Below are positions 1 through 9,600 of a DNA stretch of 20,667 nt, in pieces. A program made the position numbers and the translations under genes. The stretch's first letter is position 1, and each line of letters begins with the position of its first letter. The notes beneath the pieces are model-generated. The model was not told where the DNA came from. It searched no databases and saw only the letters and a program-made list of their open reading frames with translations. Source of the DNA: an uncultured Clostridia bacterium (GTDB lineage: Bacteria; Bacillota_A; Clostridia; TANB77; CAG-508); NCBI GenBank assembly GCA_947628465.1, contig CANQZZ010000016.1, forward strand, positions 1 through 20,667, in the 5' to 3' direction.

Positions 1-71
1 GACTTATAATACAATTCATTTTCTATTACTTTTTTTAGTTTCATTTCTTCATATTTTTGAGGTGCTTTCAT
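1..71 (-). CDS. Unknown gene, N-terminal part only, cut by window edge
   Basis: The first 23 codons of an ORF that runs off the window, starting MKAPQKYEEMKLKKVIENEL. The ATG at 71-69 follows a GAGGTGG Shine-Dalgarno (about 78-84), so the start is well supported. The visible part is charged, probably helical, and has no signal peptide. I do not recognise the family from so little. It is the next gene after the tail-fibre cluster, a position often held by a further fibre part, a chaperone or lysis genes. An upstream mini-ORF containing a dinucleotide repeat would end on an ATGA overlap with this start if the repeat changed by one unit, so translation may be coupled (see the 99-158 entry). Confidence 0.6.
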   Translation of the reverse strand, partial: MKAPQKYEEMKLKKVIENELYYK

Positions 72-98
72 TTTAAGCCACCTCTTTTCATTAATAGA

Positions 99-158
99 TT
101 ATCCGTGTGTGTGTGTGTGTGTGTGTACAGCCACAACGGTTTCACATGTTTTATTCAT
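99..158 (-). CDS. Mini-ORF with an internal (AC)n tract
   Basis: A 19-codon ORF reading MNKTCETVVAVHTHTHTHG, preceded by AAAAGGAGAG about 8 bases before the ATG, a Shine-Dalgarno as good as those of the real genes here. An (AC)11 tract codes for the alternating His-Thr run and decides the 3' end. With 11 units the frame stops at TAA (101-99). With 10 units it would stop at TAA (93-91). With 12 units it would read through as TDNLLMKRGGLK and stop on a TGA overlapping the ATG of the next gene. The peptide matches no family I know. It may be a leader or coupling ORF rather than a functional protein, or chance next to a fortuitous Shine-Dalgarno. The tract and its frames are read directly; the regulatory role is inference. 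Confidence 0.5.
   Translation of the reverse strand: MNKTCETVVAVHTHTHTHG
105..126. repeat. Dinucleotide microsatellite, (GT)11 on + / (AC)11 on -
   Basis: A perfect 22-base GT tract inside the small ORF at 99-158. Uninterrupted dinucleotide tracts of this length are prone to slipped-strand mispairing, and each one-unit change shifts the reading frame by two. I noticed no other such tract in the window. Confidence 0.95.
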
Positions 159-182
159 ACTAATCTCTCCTTTTCATTTATT

Positions 183-605
183 TTAAGCTACTCTTTTCCA
201 GTATGCTACTACTTTACTTGGTTGATATGAACTTTCTTCGTATGTTGCAAACTCGGAAATAGCTGGATGTTTTTCACGAACGGTTCCTGTTGCTAATACT
301 AAATCATATCCACTTGTTGCTCGTAATTTAACTGGAAAGTTTTCATCGTGATTACTGATTCCCCATAAATTATTTGGATTTGCTCCAAAAACAGTATAAT
401 GAATATGTGTTTCACTTCCTTTTGTTTCTCCTATATTACTGCCTGTTTCATCACAACCAATTGGTGTTAAATTTACTAATTCTCTTTCCCATTTAAATCC
501 AAGATAATTTGAATAATCTGTATTAGTAAAATCTAGAAATCCTCTACCTACTGGATAAAATAAATTAAGTAATGTTAATAAATCATATTTCTTAGGTCTT
601 TTCAT
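183..605 (-). CDS. Tail fibre tip / receptor-binding protein
   Basis: A 140-residue protein, probably the distal part of the tail fibre. Residues 15-40 (FYPVGRGFLDFTNTDYSNYLGFKWERE) follow the pattern of phage fibre collar segments, usually FYPVGSIY...NP...GGTWE. The C-terminus, KVVAYWKRVA, resembles the YMWKRTA ending common to Firmicute phage fibres. The central residues (about 50-110) are rich in Gly, Thr, Asn and His, as in beta-structured receptor-binding tips. There is no signal peptide or membrane segment. The ATG (605-603) overlaps the stop of the upstream collagen-like gene as ATGA and follows GAGGAGGAG, so the two are probably coupled and made in equal amounts. The protein likely forms the trimer tip at the end of the collagen-like shaft. 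The ligand cannot be inferred. Confidence 0.7.
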   Translation of the reverse strand: MKRPKKYDLLTLLNLFYPVGRGFLDFTNTDYSNYLGFKWERELVNLTPIGCDETGSNIGETKGSETHIHYTVFGANPNNLWGISNHDENFPVKLRATSGYDLVLATGTVREKHPAISEFATYEESSYQPSKVVAYWKRVA

Positions 606-1636
606 ACACTCTCCTCCTCAGTTCCTTGCACAATAAAAGAGAAGATTAATTCTTCTTCTCCTGTTTCTTCTTTCCAATTTGTTAGCCAATCTATCTTTAT
701 TTTATTACTTATAGAATTTGGCTCTCCTATTTCTTCATAATGTATGTCCTTTTCTAATAAGTCTCCTTCAAAATAGACTTGTAAGCAATTTGTTCCTACT
801 TTATATGATGCTGGTATCTCTAGTTCTGTTGTTGTTAGATTTTCTGTTAGAGTTGTGTTGTAGTGTTTTTCTACTAAAGTATCACCTTTTTCACCTTTTA
901 TATTTTTTGTGTCTGGATTTGGCAGATTTTTATCATTACTCCAACTTAAATTACCTTCATCGTCAATATTTGGTGTAAAAGTTGCTCCATTACTTCCAGT
1001 AGAACCCTTACTACCGTTTTTTATTTCAAATGTAGAAGACGTTCCATTGGATAATGATATTTCTATAGTATTTATCCCACTATCTTCATCACTTATTTGT
1101 GTTTGTTCTACTTTAGTAATGCTAATTCCATCAGTACCTTTTGGAAGAGTTAAATTTAATTTTTGACTTGGTGATGTTCCTGTAATTGTAGCATTTGCTT
1201 TTTCTCCATTCTCCACTGTTCCTATTGTTAATACATTCGCAGGACCAGGCTCACCTTGTTGTCCAGGTTCTCCCTGTTTTCCTTGTTTTCCTTCCTTTCC
1301 TTCTTTTCCTTCTGGACCTGTTAATGCTAATAGTTGTTCTTCTGTAAAATCATCATAAGTAAATGCATTGCCCTTATCACCCTTTGGCAATATTAAATTT
1401 AATATTTGATTCGGACTGTCTCCTACAATTTCTGCTTTTGCCTCATCGCCTTTTTCAACTGTACCAATTTTTAAAATATTAGGTTGCCCAGGTTCTCCTT
1501 GCTTTCCTTGTTTTCCTTCCTTTCCTTGTGGACCTACATCTCCTTTTTCTGTCATAGAACTTGCCACAATAGTACCCTTTATCGAAATGTTTCCTCTTAA
1601 TTCTTGTTTTTCATCTATTTCAGTCATTTTATTCAT
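602..1636 (-). CDS. Collagen-like tail fibre protein
   Basis: A fibre shaft protein of about 344 residues. Gly-X-Y stretches (GPQGKEGKQGKQGEPGQP, then GPEGKEGKEGKQGKQGEPGQ, and shorter GSKGSTGSNG and KGEKGD runs) alternate with a repeated bead of about 40 residues. The two beads begin NILKIGTVEKGDEAKAEIVG and NVLTIGTVENGEKANATITG. Such triple-helical shafts with beta beads occur in many Firmicute phage fibres and trimerise. I chose the ATG at 1636-1634 (MNKMTEIDEK). It overlaps the stop of the upstream gene by a few bases and follows AAGGGAG, although the spacing is short; the ATG at 1627-1625 is the alternative. An upstream TTG-type start at 1687 would overlap the previous gene by 59 bases and is less likely. 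The last residues (about 290-344) look like a C-terminal beta domain that could join the tip protein encoded next. Confidence 0.78.
   Translation of the reverse strand: MNKMTEIDEKQELRGNISIKGTIVASSMTEKGDVGPQGKEGKQGKQGEPGQPNILKIGTVEKGDEAKAEIVGDSPNQILNLILPKGDKGNAFTYDDFTEEQLLALTGPEGKEGKEGKQGKQGEPGQQGEPGPANVLTIGTVENGEKANATITGTSPSQKLNLTLPKGTDGISITKVEQTQISDEDSGINTIEISLSNGTSSTFEIKNGSKGSTGSNGATFTPNIDDEGNLSWSNDKNLPNPDTKNIKGEKGDTLVEKHYNTTLTENLTTTELEIPASYKVGTNCLQVYFEGDLLEKDIHYEEIGEPNSISNKIKIDWLTNWKEETGEEELIFSFIVQGTEEESV
1264..1302. repeat. 39-base direct repeat, copy A (collagen module)
   Basis: This copy matches 1489-1527 at 37 of 39 positions and codes for the EGKQGKQGEP part of the second collagen stretch. 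The two copies lie 225 bases apart, exactly 75 codons, so recombination between them would delete or duplicate one collagen-plus-bead module in frame. Confidence 0.85.
1489..1527. repeat. 39-base direct repeat, copy B (collagen module)
   Basis: Partner of 1264-1302, differing at two positions. It codes for the first EGKQGKQGEP stretch of the fibre protein. Confidence 0.85.
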
Positions 1637-2120
1637 CAGCTCCCTTCGCTGGATACTGAATAAACTCTTTTGCACCATCTTCATCAAAACATACTATTGT
1701 TTGGTCATTATTTAATGTGATGTCATACCAATATACTATTGCTTTATTTGAAACATCTCCAAACGTTGTATCTTCTTCCGTTAAAATAATATCTACGCTT
1801 TTAGATTTATTTTCTACAACAGTTTCCTTCGACATTAATGGATTTTCACTATACCCTTTCTTGTTATAAACATTAATTTTTATTCTATCATTTTCCTCAA
1901 ACTCATAATATACTATGCTTAATGTATCAATAGAAATTTCTGTATTTTCTTTATAATCTTCATCATATAAAATTTTATTCTTTTCATCATACCAGTAATA
2001 TGTGTTACCTCCATCTTTATACCTAATATAATTATTTTTATCAATAATAGGCATCTTTAAAGAAATAATTCCTTTATCACCTCTAGAACAATGAATTGTA
2101 CTACCAATAATTTTAAACAT
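1629..2120 (-). CDS. Tail-fibre / upper-baseplate-like accessory protein
   Basis: A 163-residue protein between the large fibre gene and the collagen-like gene. The N-terminus IHCSRGDKGIISLKMPI has the 'RGD-G-I-L-I' pattern of an N-terminal beta domain seen in many Firmicute phage receptor-binding complexes, where the segment precedes alternating beta strands. Later residues (VYWYDITLNNDQTIVCFDEDGAKEF) also look like beta structure, and YYWYDEKNKILYDEDY (about 41-56) echoes VYWYDITLNND near the end, hinting at two similar sheets. Its ATG follows AAAGGAG with normal spacing. Its end overlaps the start of the collagen-like gene, so translation is probably coupled. It most likely links the fibre shaft to the particle. 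The precise function is not known to me. Confidence 0.55.
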   Translation of the reverse strand: MFKIIGSTIHCSRGDKGIISLKMPIIDKNNYIRYKDGGNTYYWYDEKNKILYDEDYKENTEISIDTLSIVYYEFEENDRIKINVYNKKGYSENPLMSKETVVENKSKSVDIILTEEDTTFGDVSNKAIVYWYDITLNNDQTIVCFDEDGAKEFIQYPAKGADE

Positions 2121-2148
2121 TTTTTACTCCTTTCTTTTCATTGATTTA

Positions 2149-3630
2149 TTATTTATATGTCATATATCCTTCGATTATTAGCATAACAGAAGGACAATAC
2201 GCTGTTCTCTCCGCTTTTTGTGCTTTAGTCCATGATTTATTAAAAGTGTCTGATGATTCTATCATAATTTGATACAAACCAGCCACAGTTCTTTCATTAC
2301 TTCTAAATATATTCTTTATATCTCCACTTTCAAATTTTTCGGTTGTGTGAGATGAATCACTCGGTTTTTTTGCAGTCCATCCACTAGAGCCAAAACCTTC
2401 AGTAACCTCTTTATAAGAAAAACTGTCAGAAAATAAAAATGCGCTATCAATATTTTGTGATAACAATGCATTATTTATATTGGTTGCATTATATATCTTT
2501 AAATTTCTTACATATCCCCAAGTAGTACTAATATCTCCTCCTGTCCATCGAACCGGTGTATGATAGCCAACTATTCTAGCTCTTACTATTTCAAATCCAT
2601 CTGGAATTAAAATATTTATATATAATTTCTGTTTCATATCAGAATAAGAACTATAGTCACTATAATATCCTATAATATTTACAGTATTACCAACTTCTCT
2701 GGGCTTTGCTTCTTGAATATATGTAGTCATAAGACCATTTTCGCCAATTATTCTTGCTCCATTATAAAGATTTATATTTCCTTCTTCATCAACTTTAAAG
2801 TTTTTAGTGTCGATTGTTCCATTTTCTAAATTGATTTTTGTTCCACTTGTATTTTCTACATAATTTTTAGATTTAATATTTCCGGTTGTAATATTTTCAC
2901 CGGCAATTTCAGTAGAACTATCAGGATCAGCTAAATCTGTAAATTTTGCAAATGATTCAGTTATTATTACTACTTGCCCATTCAGAACAGTAGTTTTAGT
3001 ACCACCTAATTCATCAACAACAGCTTCAGCTAATGTATCATCAGTATATTTTAAATTATTAATAAAATCTTGTTCTTGATATTCTTGGCCTTCTTTTTTA
3101 CTTATTTGACAAATATATATTTCATTATCATTTATCCATAAATCGCCATTATCATAAGGTGGAATAGGTTGCTGTATAAAAATTCTTCTTTTACTATCTG
3201 CAGTATCTTGAGCTGCATTTGCTAAAGCTAAAGCCTCTATTGTATCTTTATTTGTTATTTCACTCCATTTATATTCTTCAACATCTTTATTAAATATATA
3301 GCAATATCCAGTTTCTCTATCATAATATAAATCATTTAAATGTTGCTCTTTTAATTTATCTGTGTTCCAATCACTTGCAGGATAATTAAGCAATGTCGGA
3401 ATACCATAAAAATACCAAGTAATAACTTTTCCATCTATTTCATCTTGAAGATTAGATAAATTACTTATTGTTTCAAAAATAAAAGAATATAATTCATTTT
3501 CAACTTTAGTCAAACCCTGCAGTTGTATTTCTGTATTCTTCTTTAATCCAGCAATAGCTTTTAAATCATATTTTCTTTCTATATCTTGAGCAGTTCTTAC
3601 TCCATTTAAATCTTGTTTATTTATATACAT
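2149..3630 (-). CDS. Tail fibre / tail spike structural protein
   Basis: A protein of about 493 residues with a modular fibre layout. Residues 1-60 (from MYINKQDLNGVRTAQDIERK) form a helical segment that probably docks to the tail. About 60-110 contains DGKVITWYFYGIP followed by YYDRETGYCYIFN. About 145-185 carries RRIFIQQPIPPYDNGDLWIN, the 'P-Y-GDLW' linker found in many Firmicute phage tail proteins. The region around residues 215-330 has repeated Asn/Gly/Thr strand motifs (TGNIKSKNYVEN, INLENGTIDTKNF, INLYNGARIIGEN), which suggest a beta-helix-like stem. The last 150 residues are a globular, probably receptor-binding, domain. The ATG at 3630 is the natural start but sits only two bases after GGAGG. 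An in-frame TTG at 3663, overlapping the previous stop, would add 11 hydrophobic residues without a better ribosome site. Confidence 0.72.
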   Translation of the reverse strand: MYINKQDLNGVRTAQDIERKYDLKAIAGLKKNTEIQLQGLTKVENELYSFIFETISNLSNLQDEIDGKVITWYFYGIPTLLNYPASDWNTDKLKEQHLNDLYYDRETGYCYIFNKDVEEYKWSEITNKDTIEALALANAAQDTADSKRRIFIQQPIPPYDNGDLWINDNEIYICQISKKEGQEYQEQDFINNLKYTDDTLAEAVVDELGGTKTTVLNGQVVIITESFAKFTDLADPDSSTEIAGENITTGNIKSKNYVENTSGTKINLENGTIDTKNFKVDEEGNINLYNGARIIGENGLMTTYIQEAKPREVGNTVNIIGYYSDYSSYSDMKQKLYINILIPDGFEIVRARIVGYHTPVRWTGGDISTTWGYVRNLKIYNATNINNALLSQNIDSAFLFSDSFSYKEVTEGFGSSGWTAKKPSDSSHTTEKFESGDIKNIFRSNERTVAGLYQIMIESSDTFNKSWTKAQKAERTAYCPSVMLIIEGYMTYK

Positions 3631-3656
3631 CACCTCCACAATACTTAAAAGAAGGA

Positions 3657-6600
3657 TTACCAAGTAACCCTTCCATCTTTATAAACTGTAAATCCTTTTA
3701 ATTTATCAAATAAACCTTTCATTTCATCTTCAGTATAATTTAAACTACGCACATAATTATATAAATTAGTCTGCTCATTATCAGCAAGAGTATATCTTAA
3801 TCCTAACAACATAAGTCTTTGTTCATAAGATATATTCATACTATTTACATAATCATAAACTTTTCTCTTAGAACTTCCACTTATGGTCTTTCCAGTAGTA
3901 GTACCATCATCAATTTTTTCTGATTCAAACTCTTGTTGTGTATACTTCATATATTCATTTATATCAATTCCAGTTTGTTTTAAAAGAGAATATGTAGTAT
4001 TAGTTTTACTTAAAATATAATTTTCATATATTGCAGTTTTTTGTTCATCTGAATAATCTGAATCCAATAATATTTGTATCTTATCTTTATCTTTTAAGCT
4101 TTGAGTTTCAGCAAGTTCGCCTTCCTGTCTTTTTAATCTTGTTTCTTCTTTTATTTTTAATGAATAATCAACATATTCCTTTAAACCAAGTCCGCTATCC
4201 TTCATTTTTTTATACTCATCTTTTGTTGGAATTTCAATATCATTTTGCTGAGCATCATTGTATAATTTTATAAATTCAGATTTACTTACACCATTTTTAA
4301 TCATATATTCTGCATCCGTGCGCTGCGAACCACCATCTTCTTTTCTTATTGTATTGCTAAGTATATCATTTTTATAAATACCCCATTTTTGTTCAGTAGT
4401 CCAATTTTTAGAATTTAAATATTTTAACTTATCTTCCTTTTTAGTTAATTTCTGGTCTAAATATTCCAAATATTCCTTATATGGAAGTCCACTTTCTTCA
4501 TATATTTTTGTCTGCTTAGAAGATAAAGACTTATAACCTCTATCCGCATAAAGTTTAGATTCAGCAAGAGAATATTTACCAAAAATACCTGCTTTTATAT
4601 AATCTCCTACATTAGGATTTTCTACTGCAAATTGTAACTCTTTTTCTCCCTCTTTGTTAGTTTTATAACTTCCGCCATTAGCCACAGTTGAAATACCCTC
4701 TATAGTTTTCTTAAGTTGTGCACCACCAACAGGAAGTCCAAGATAAAGCAATGGCTTAGAAACTTCTTTCCAAAAAGCTTCTGATTTATATTTACCATTT
4801 GCATCAGTATCTACTAATTTACCAATAACACTTAAATCAGGCATAGCATTAGAAATAGGAACTCTTCCTATATCTTCTAGCCCAATAAATCCTGCTAAAT
4901 TACTTATAAAAGGCATACTTCCTAAAACAGATTCAGACAAATCTGTTTTGGCTTTCTCTTTTTCTTCATCATCACCAGTAATTGCTTTTATTAAATATGA
5001 AACCCATCTTATTGGATCAGGTAATACTTCATTTCCTCCCCTTACTGCCATTATTAAACTATTAAAAGCATAAGAAGCAACCATTAATTTAGTTGCTTGT
5101 TTTGTAAGTTCGGTTTTAGTACCTGCATCTCTTGGCATATCTTTTAAATAATTACTTACTATATTATTAGGCTCTACTTGAAACATTGTAAGTAGTTTCG
5201 AAATAGGATTTTTTGTGTTAAATACTATTGGTAATGCACCTTTGCTTCTATCAGCCATAATTTTAGCTGCATATTTATCAGCATTATCTAAGGCAACATC
5301 TTCAGCCATACCTTTATCTATATTCTCCAAATATTTTGCTCTAACAATACTTTCTGATGCGAATCTATCAATTGATTCCATTGGCATAGATAAAAAATTA
5401 GAAATTTTCTGAGAAGTCTTTTTTTGTGAAATAGAATCTGTTCCAAATCTATTAGTCAAAAAATTAGAATTATCTATAAAACTAACATCTTTATTTCCTA
5501 CCATGGCTTTTATATCATTAGACGTTGTTTGAAGCATACCAGTAACTAAATAATTCCATTTTGTAGTACCGGCTGCCTGAAAAATAGGAGCAAAATTTGT
5601 AAAAGACACACTTAAATTACCACCAATTGTATTAGCAGCAATTCTACTCTCGATACCAGACATGCTATTATACATATTTCTTCCAATATTTCTTTCCATA
5701 TTTCTATCTGCAAAAGATTTTTTGTTTGCCAATGTATTTGCATAATCATCAAGCCATGTTACAAAATTCGACAATTCATTTTCTGTATTTTTAAATATTC
5801 CTTCTAATGCTAAATCCTTTGCCTCTTGAGTTATTTCAATATTATTTGTAATTTTATCAATTTCATCTTGTATACCTTTGTCAGAAAATTTATATCTTAT
5901 TTGTCTACTATATTCTCTAATTCTCTGAATATCCTCTGTTGTATAAATAATATCAGTTGCACCCTGTATATATTTTTCCATAGCAACTAATGCATCATAA
6001 TCAGTTTTATTAGTTCTTCTTTTTTGAGTATTGCTATTCCATGTTTTTCCTGGTCTAAAAGTATCAGTTTTACCTGCTATTTCTGTTGGTAAATTTTGAT
6101 TAGACAAATCTATTCCAAATCGACTTGCTAGTTTTCCAAGCATACTATCTGCCTTATTCTCTATAAAATGTGGGAAATAATTTTTTATTTTACCTATTGG
6201 TGAATATCCATATTTTATTTGTTCTTCATTCATTCTATTATATAAATCATCTAATATTTCTGAAAAAGTATTAGCTACATCATGAATTTTCTTAATACCT
6301 TTATCATTTAATCCATAATTTCTTAAATCAGTATCATTAATTTTCTTCTCTATTATTAATTGTGCCAGTGTTGCTTCATCTATCTTTATACCTACAATTT
6401 CTTTATCTGGAATATAGTTATATTTCTTTGTTTTATCTAAATCTAATGAATTTATTTTTTCATATATAGAATTAATTTCTCTTGTCTTTTCTGCTTGGTG
6501 TACTTGTACAGGATCAAATACTGCTTCTTTTATAGATTTTGCTAAATCCTTATCTTTTACAATATCATCTATGTTTCTTTGAGCAGTTTCCCTATTAAAT

Positions 6601-9600
6601 AAAATCCCAGCCCTTTTATCTTTATATTTAGTCAAATCTTCTACAAGTGGTGAAATCTCTGCACTCAAATTATCTCTTGCAATTTTTTTCATTGCATTTC
6701 TTGTCTCTAATTCGATTTTTTCCTTACTAATTTTTGAATTAAATTTATCAATTTTTTCATTATATAAGTTTTCTATTTCTGTTTTTCTTGATTTTAGATT
6801 TTCAATTTGAGACTTTAAAACAGACACAGTTTTAGTATCTTTATTCGCTTTACTATTTAATAAAGCCTGCTTTTCTGCAATTACTTTGTCTAAATTAATT
6901 GTAGTGTCATTTTTATATTGTATTAATGTATTTATAGCTGTTTCTTTATCTTTTATAATATTTTTCTTATATTTATTATATAAATCTAAATTAGATTGCT
7001 TTTTATTCTCAATAAGTGGAGTAATTTTTAACGAATTAGATTTATTTTCTACTTCTTTAACTGGTGGTAGTTTTACTTGTTTTATCGTTTTACCTTTTCC
7101 AGTATTTTTATAATTTGTTTCTAAATATTTATTCCATGAATTATTTTCATGTTTTTGCATAGAATATTTATTATTAGTATTGACATCTTTATTTGTAGGT
7201 GCTATACTATTATTAATAGAATTCATACTACTAAATGTATTCGTTGAAACAGACGAATTTGACGTAGTATGAATTTTATTTATTTCATAAAAATGTTTAT
7301 TACCATTTTTATCAATACCTATATTAACTAAACCTTCAAAATTTTTTCCACCTATTTCAAAATTTATTTTATAATATTCCCAACTTCTATATTTGCTATT
7401 TTCCTTAGTTGGTAAAGATTCACTCACTTTTGTTGCTATCTTCAAAACATTTTTTAGTTCTGTTGTTAATTGCATTTTTTCAGATAAATAGTTCCCTTTT
7501 TGTTTTGGATTTGTATATTTATTATTACTTTTCTTATCTATTACTGCTGTATCATTATCAGCTAATGTAGTCTCTCCTAATAAATAATCTTGAATATACA
7601 TTTTTGCAATTTTATTATAATCTTTCTTATCTATACCATCAAAAATATCCTGGTCAGTATCTACTTTTACATATTTATTTCCTTTTTCATCTTGCTGTAT
7701 GCTAAATTTAACTTGATTAGTATTAGTATTACTATAATCCTGCTTAAATGCATTTTCAAATTTATTTTTTACATCTGCCCAGTATAATTTTTCACTCTTA
7801 TAACCAACCTTTTCATTTAATTTATTTAGTTTATCTACAACCCAATCATAGATTTTTTGTCCTACTGTTCGATTTTCTTTTGTTAAATTATTAATAAAAT
7901 CTTGGTCACCTAATTTATTTCCTAAAATATCAGCAACAGCCTCATTATCTACTAATGTTTTAAACTCATTACTATTTACATCATAAACTTTAGAATATAT
8001 ATTCTCTAAATTTTTTCTTGCATCTTCATATCCTATTTTAGTTTTATCATAGTTTAAGATTATATCTTTTAGCTCATTATATTGTTTTGTACCTTCCATA
8101 TCATGAGTTAATTCATGAACAATAACATTTTGTAATGTTTTATTTGTATCTGCATTTGGATTTAATATAACTTCTCTTTTTGTATTACCATTTTCATCTG
8201 TGCTAATCCTCCATATAGCATTTTGATTATTGTTAGTAAACATATCAGAATTATAACTAGCCTTCAAATTTCTTTCGTTAGTTACTCTTGCTATACTTTG
8301 AACAGTCTCATTATTAGTATCTATATTATATTTTTTTGCAGATTCGACATAACTAAGCTCTCTAACAGGTAAATTTATGTTGTTTTCTTGTATTTGGCTC
8401 ATATTTTGATTTTGAGCTACTTTTGCTTGATTTAATGTAGTTTGTTGTCTATCAATATTATTATTGTTTATATTTGATTTTGAAAGACTGTTTTGAATTA
8501 GTCTTTGGCTTCCACCTGCAATTGCACTTGTTATTGTTCCATTGACAAAATCTTCTAATGCGTTTTCAGAAGAATATATTTCATTTAATTGTTTATCATT
8601 CATATAAGTTAATTTTTTACCTAAAGCATTTCCCAAACCTGAAATTACTTCTTCTGCACCTTCGCCTACAGCATCTATACCAAATTTAGTTAATTGTTTC
8701 AAAGCTTTATTTTTTATTTTATCAGTTAAGCCATCTATTAATTTTTCAGTTGTCTTGCCTGTACCAGGTAATTTTATTCCACCAAATAGATATTCTGAAC
8801 CTATTTCAGCTCCTGCACTAATACCTGCAGATAACCATGCTTCTGCATTAGATGCACCTTCAGAATATGCTTCTGACAAACCAGAACCAACAGAAGAAAA
8901 GCCAGAAGTTACTTGCCAAGGAACACCTATACTTTGTAATGCTAGCATTCCTGTCACATTTCCAACACCTTGTACAATATTATCTGACTTCTTGCCAAGG
9001 ACAGAATTTGAGCTAACATTTTCATCTGTCTTTTTCAATGATTTAGTTATAGGATCCTCCTCAGTAATATTTTTTCTAATTCTATTAGCCCATTCGTCAT
9101 TTCCAGCCCAGTCTGCAACCTGTGATACTCCTCCAGCTATTCCTTTTGCAATGCCACTTCCTAAATTATGCATCCCTTGTAATAAATTAGTTCCAATATC
9201 TCCTGCTGTTCCCAGAATTGTTTTAGTTACATCTCCAAATTGATATCCATCATCAAATGCTTCACTACTTTTTATAACTCTATTAGAATCAATTTGATTA
9301 ATATTATGTAATTTTTCATCTGTAGACTGTTTTTTTAATGTTTCAGTAGAAGAAATAGGATCATTATTCTTTTCTGATTTATTACTTATATCCTTTAATT
9401 TTTTTACAAGAGCATTATTATCAGTTTTAGCATTATTTTTTCTTTCTTCATAACTTTGTACACCTGTTGTTTTTAAGTTAGCTATAGAAGGACCATTAGT
9501 TATATTGTTACTTATCTCTTTTGCCATATTTTGCTCTGTTTTTTTCCTCTGTTCTTTCTCTGCTTTTTGTAATGCCTCTTGCTTTTCTCTTTCAGCCTTT

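Noticed and set aside
718..1166. Plus-strand frames opposite the collagen-like gene
   Set aside because: Leucine- and phenylalanine-rich antisense shadows; no ribosome site and no protein-like motif.
8755..9243. 162-codon open frame on the plus strand
   Set aside because: It lies wholly inside the giant-protein gene, has no Shine-Dalgarno, and reads as a proline- and alanine-rich shadow typical of the antisense of this gene.
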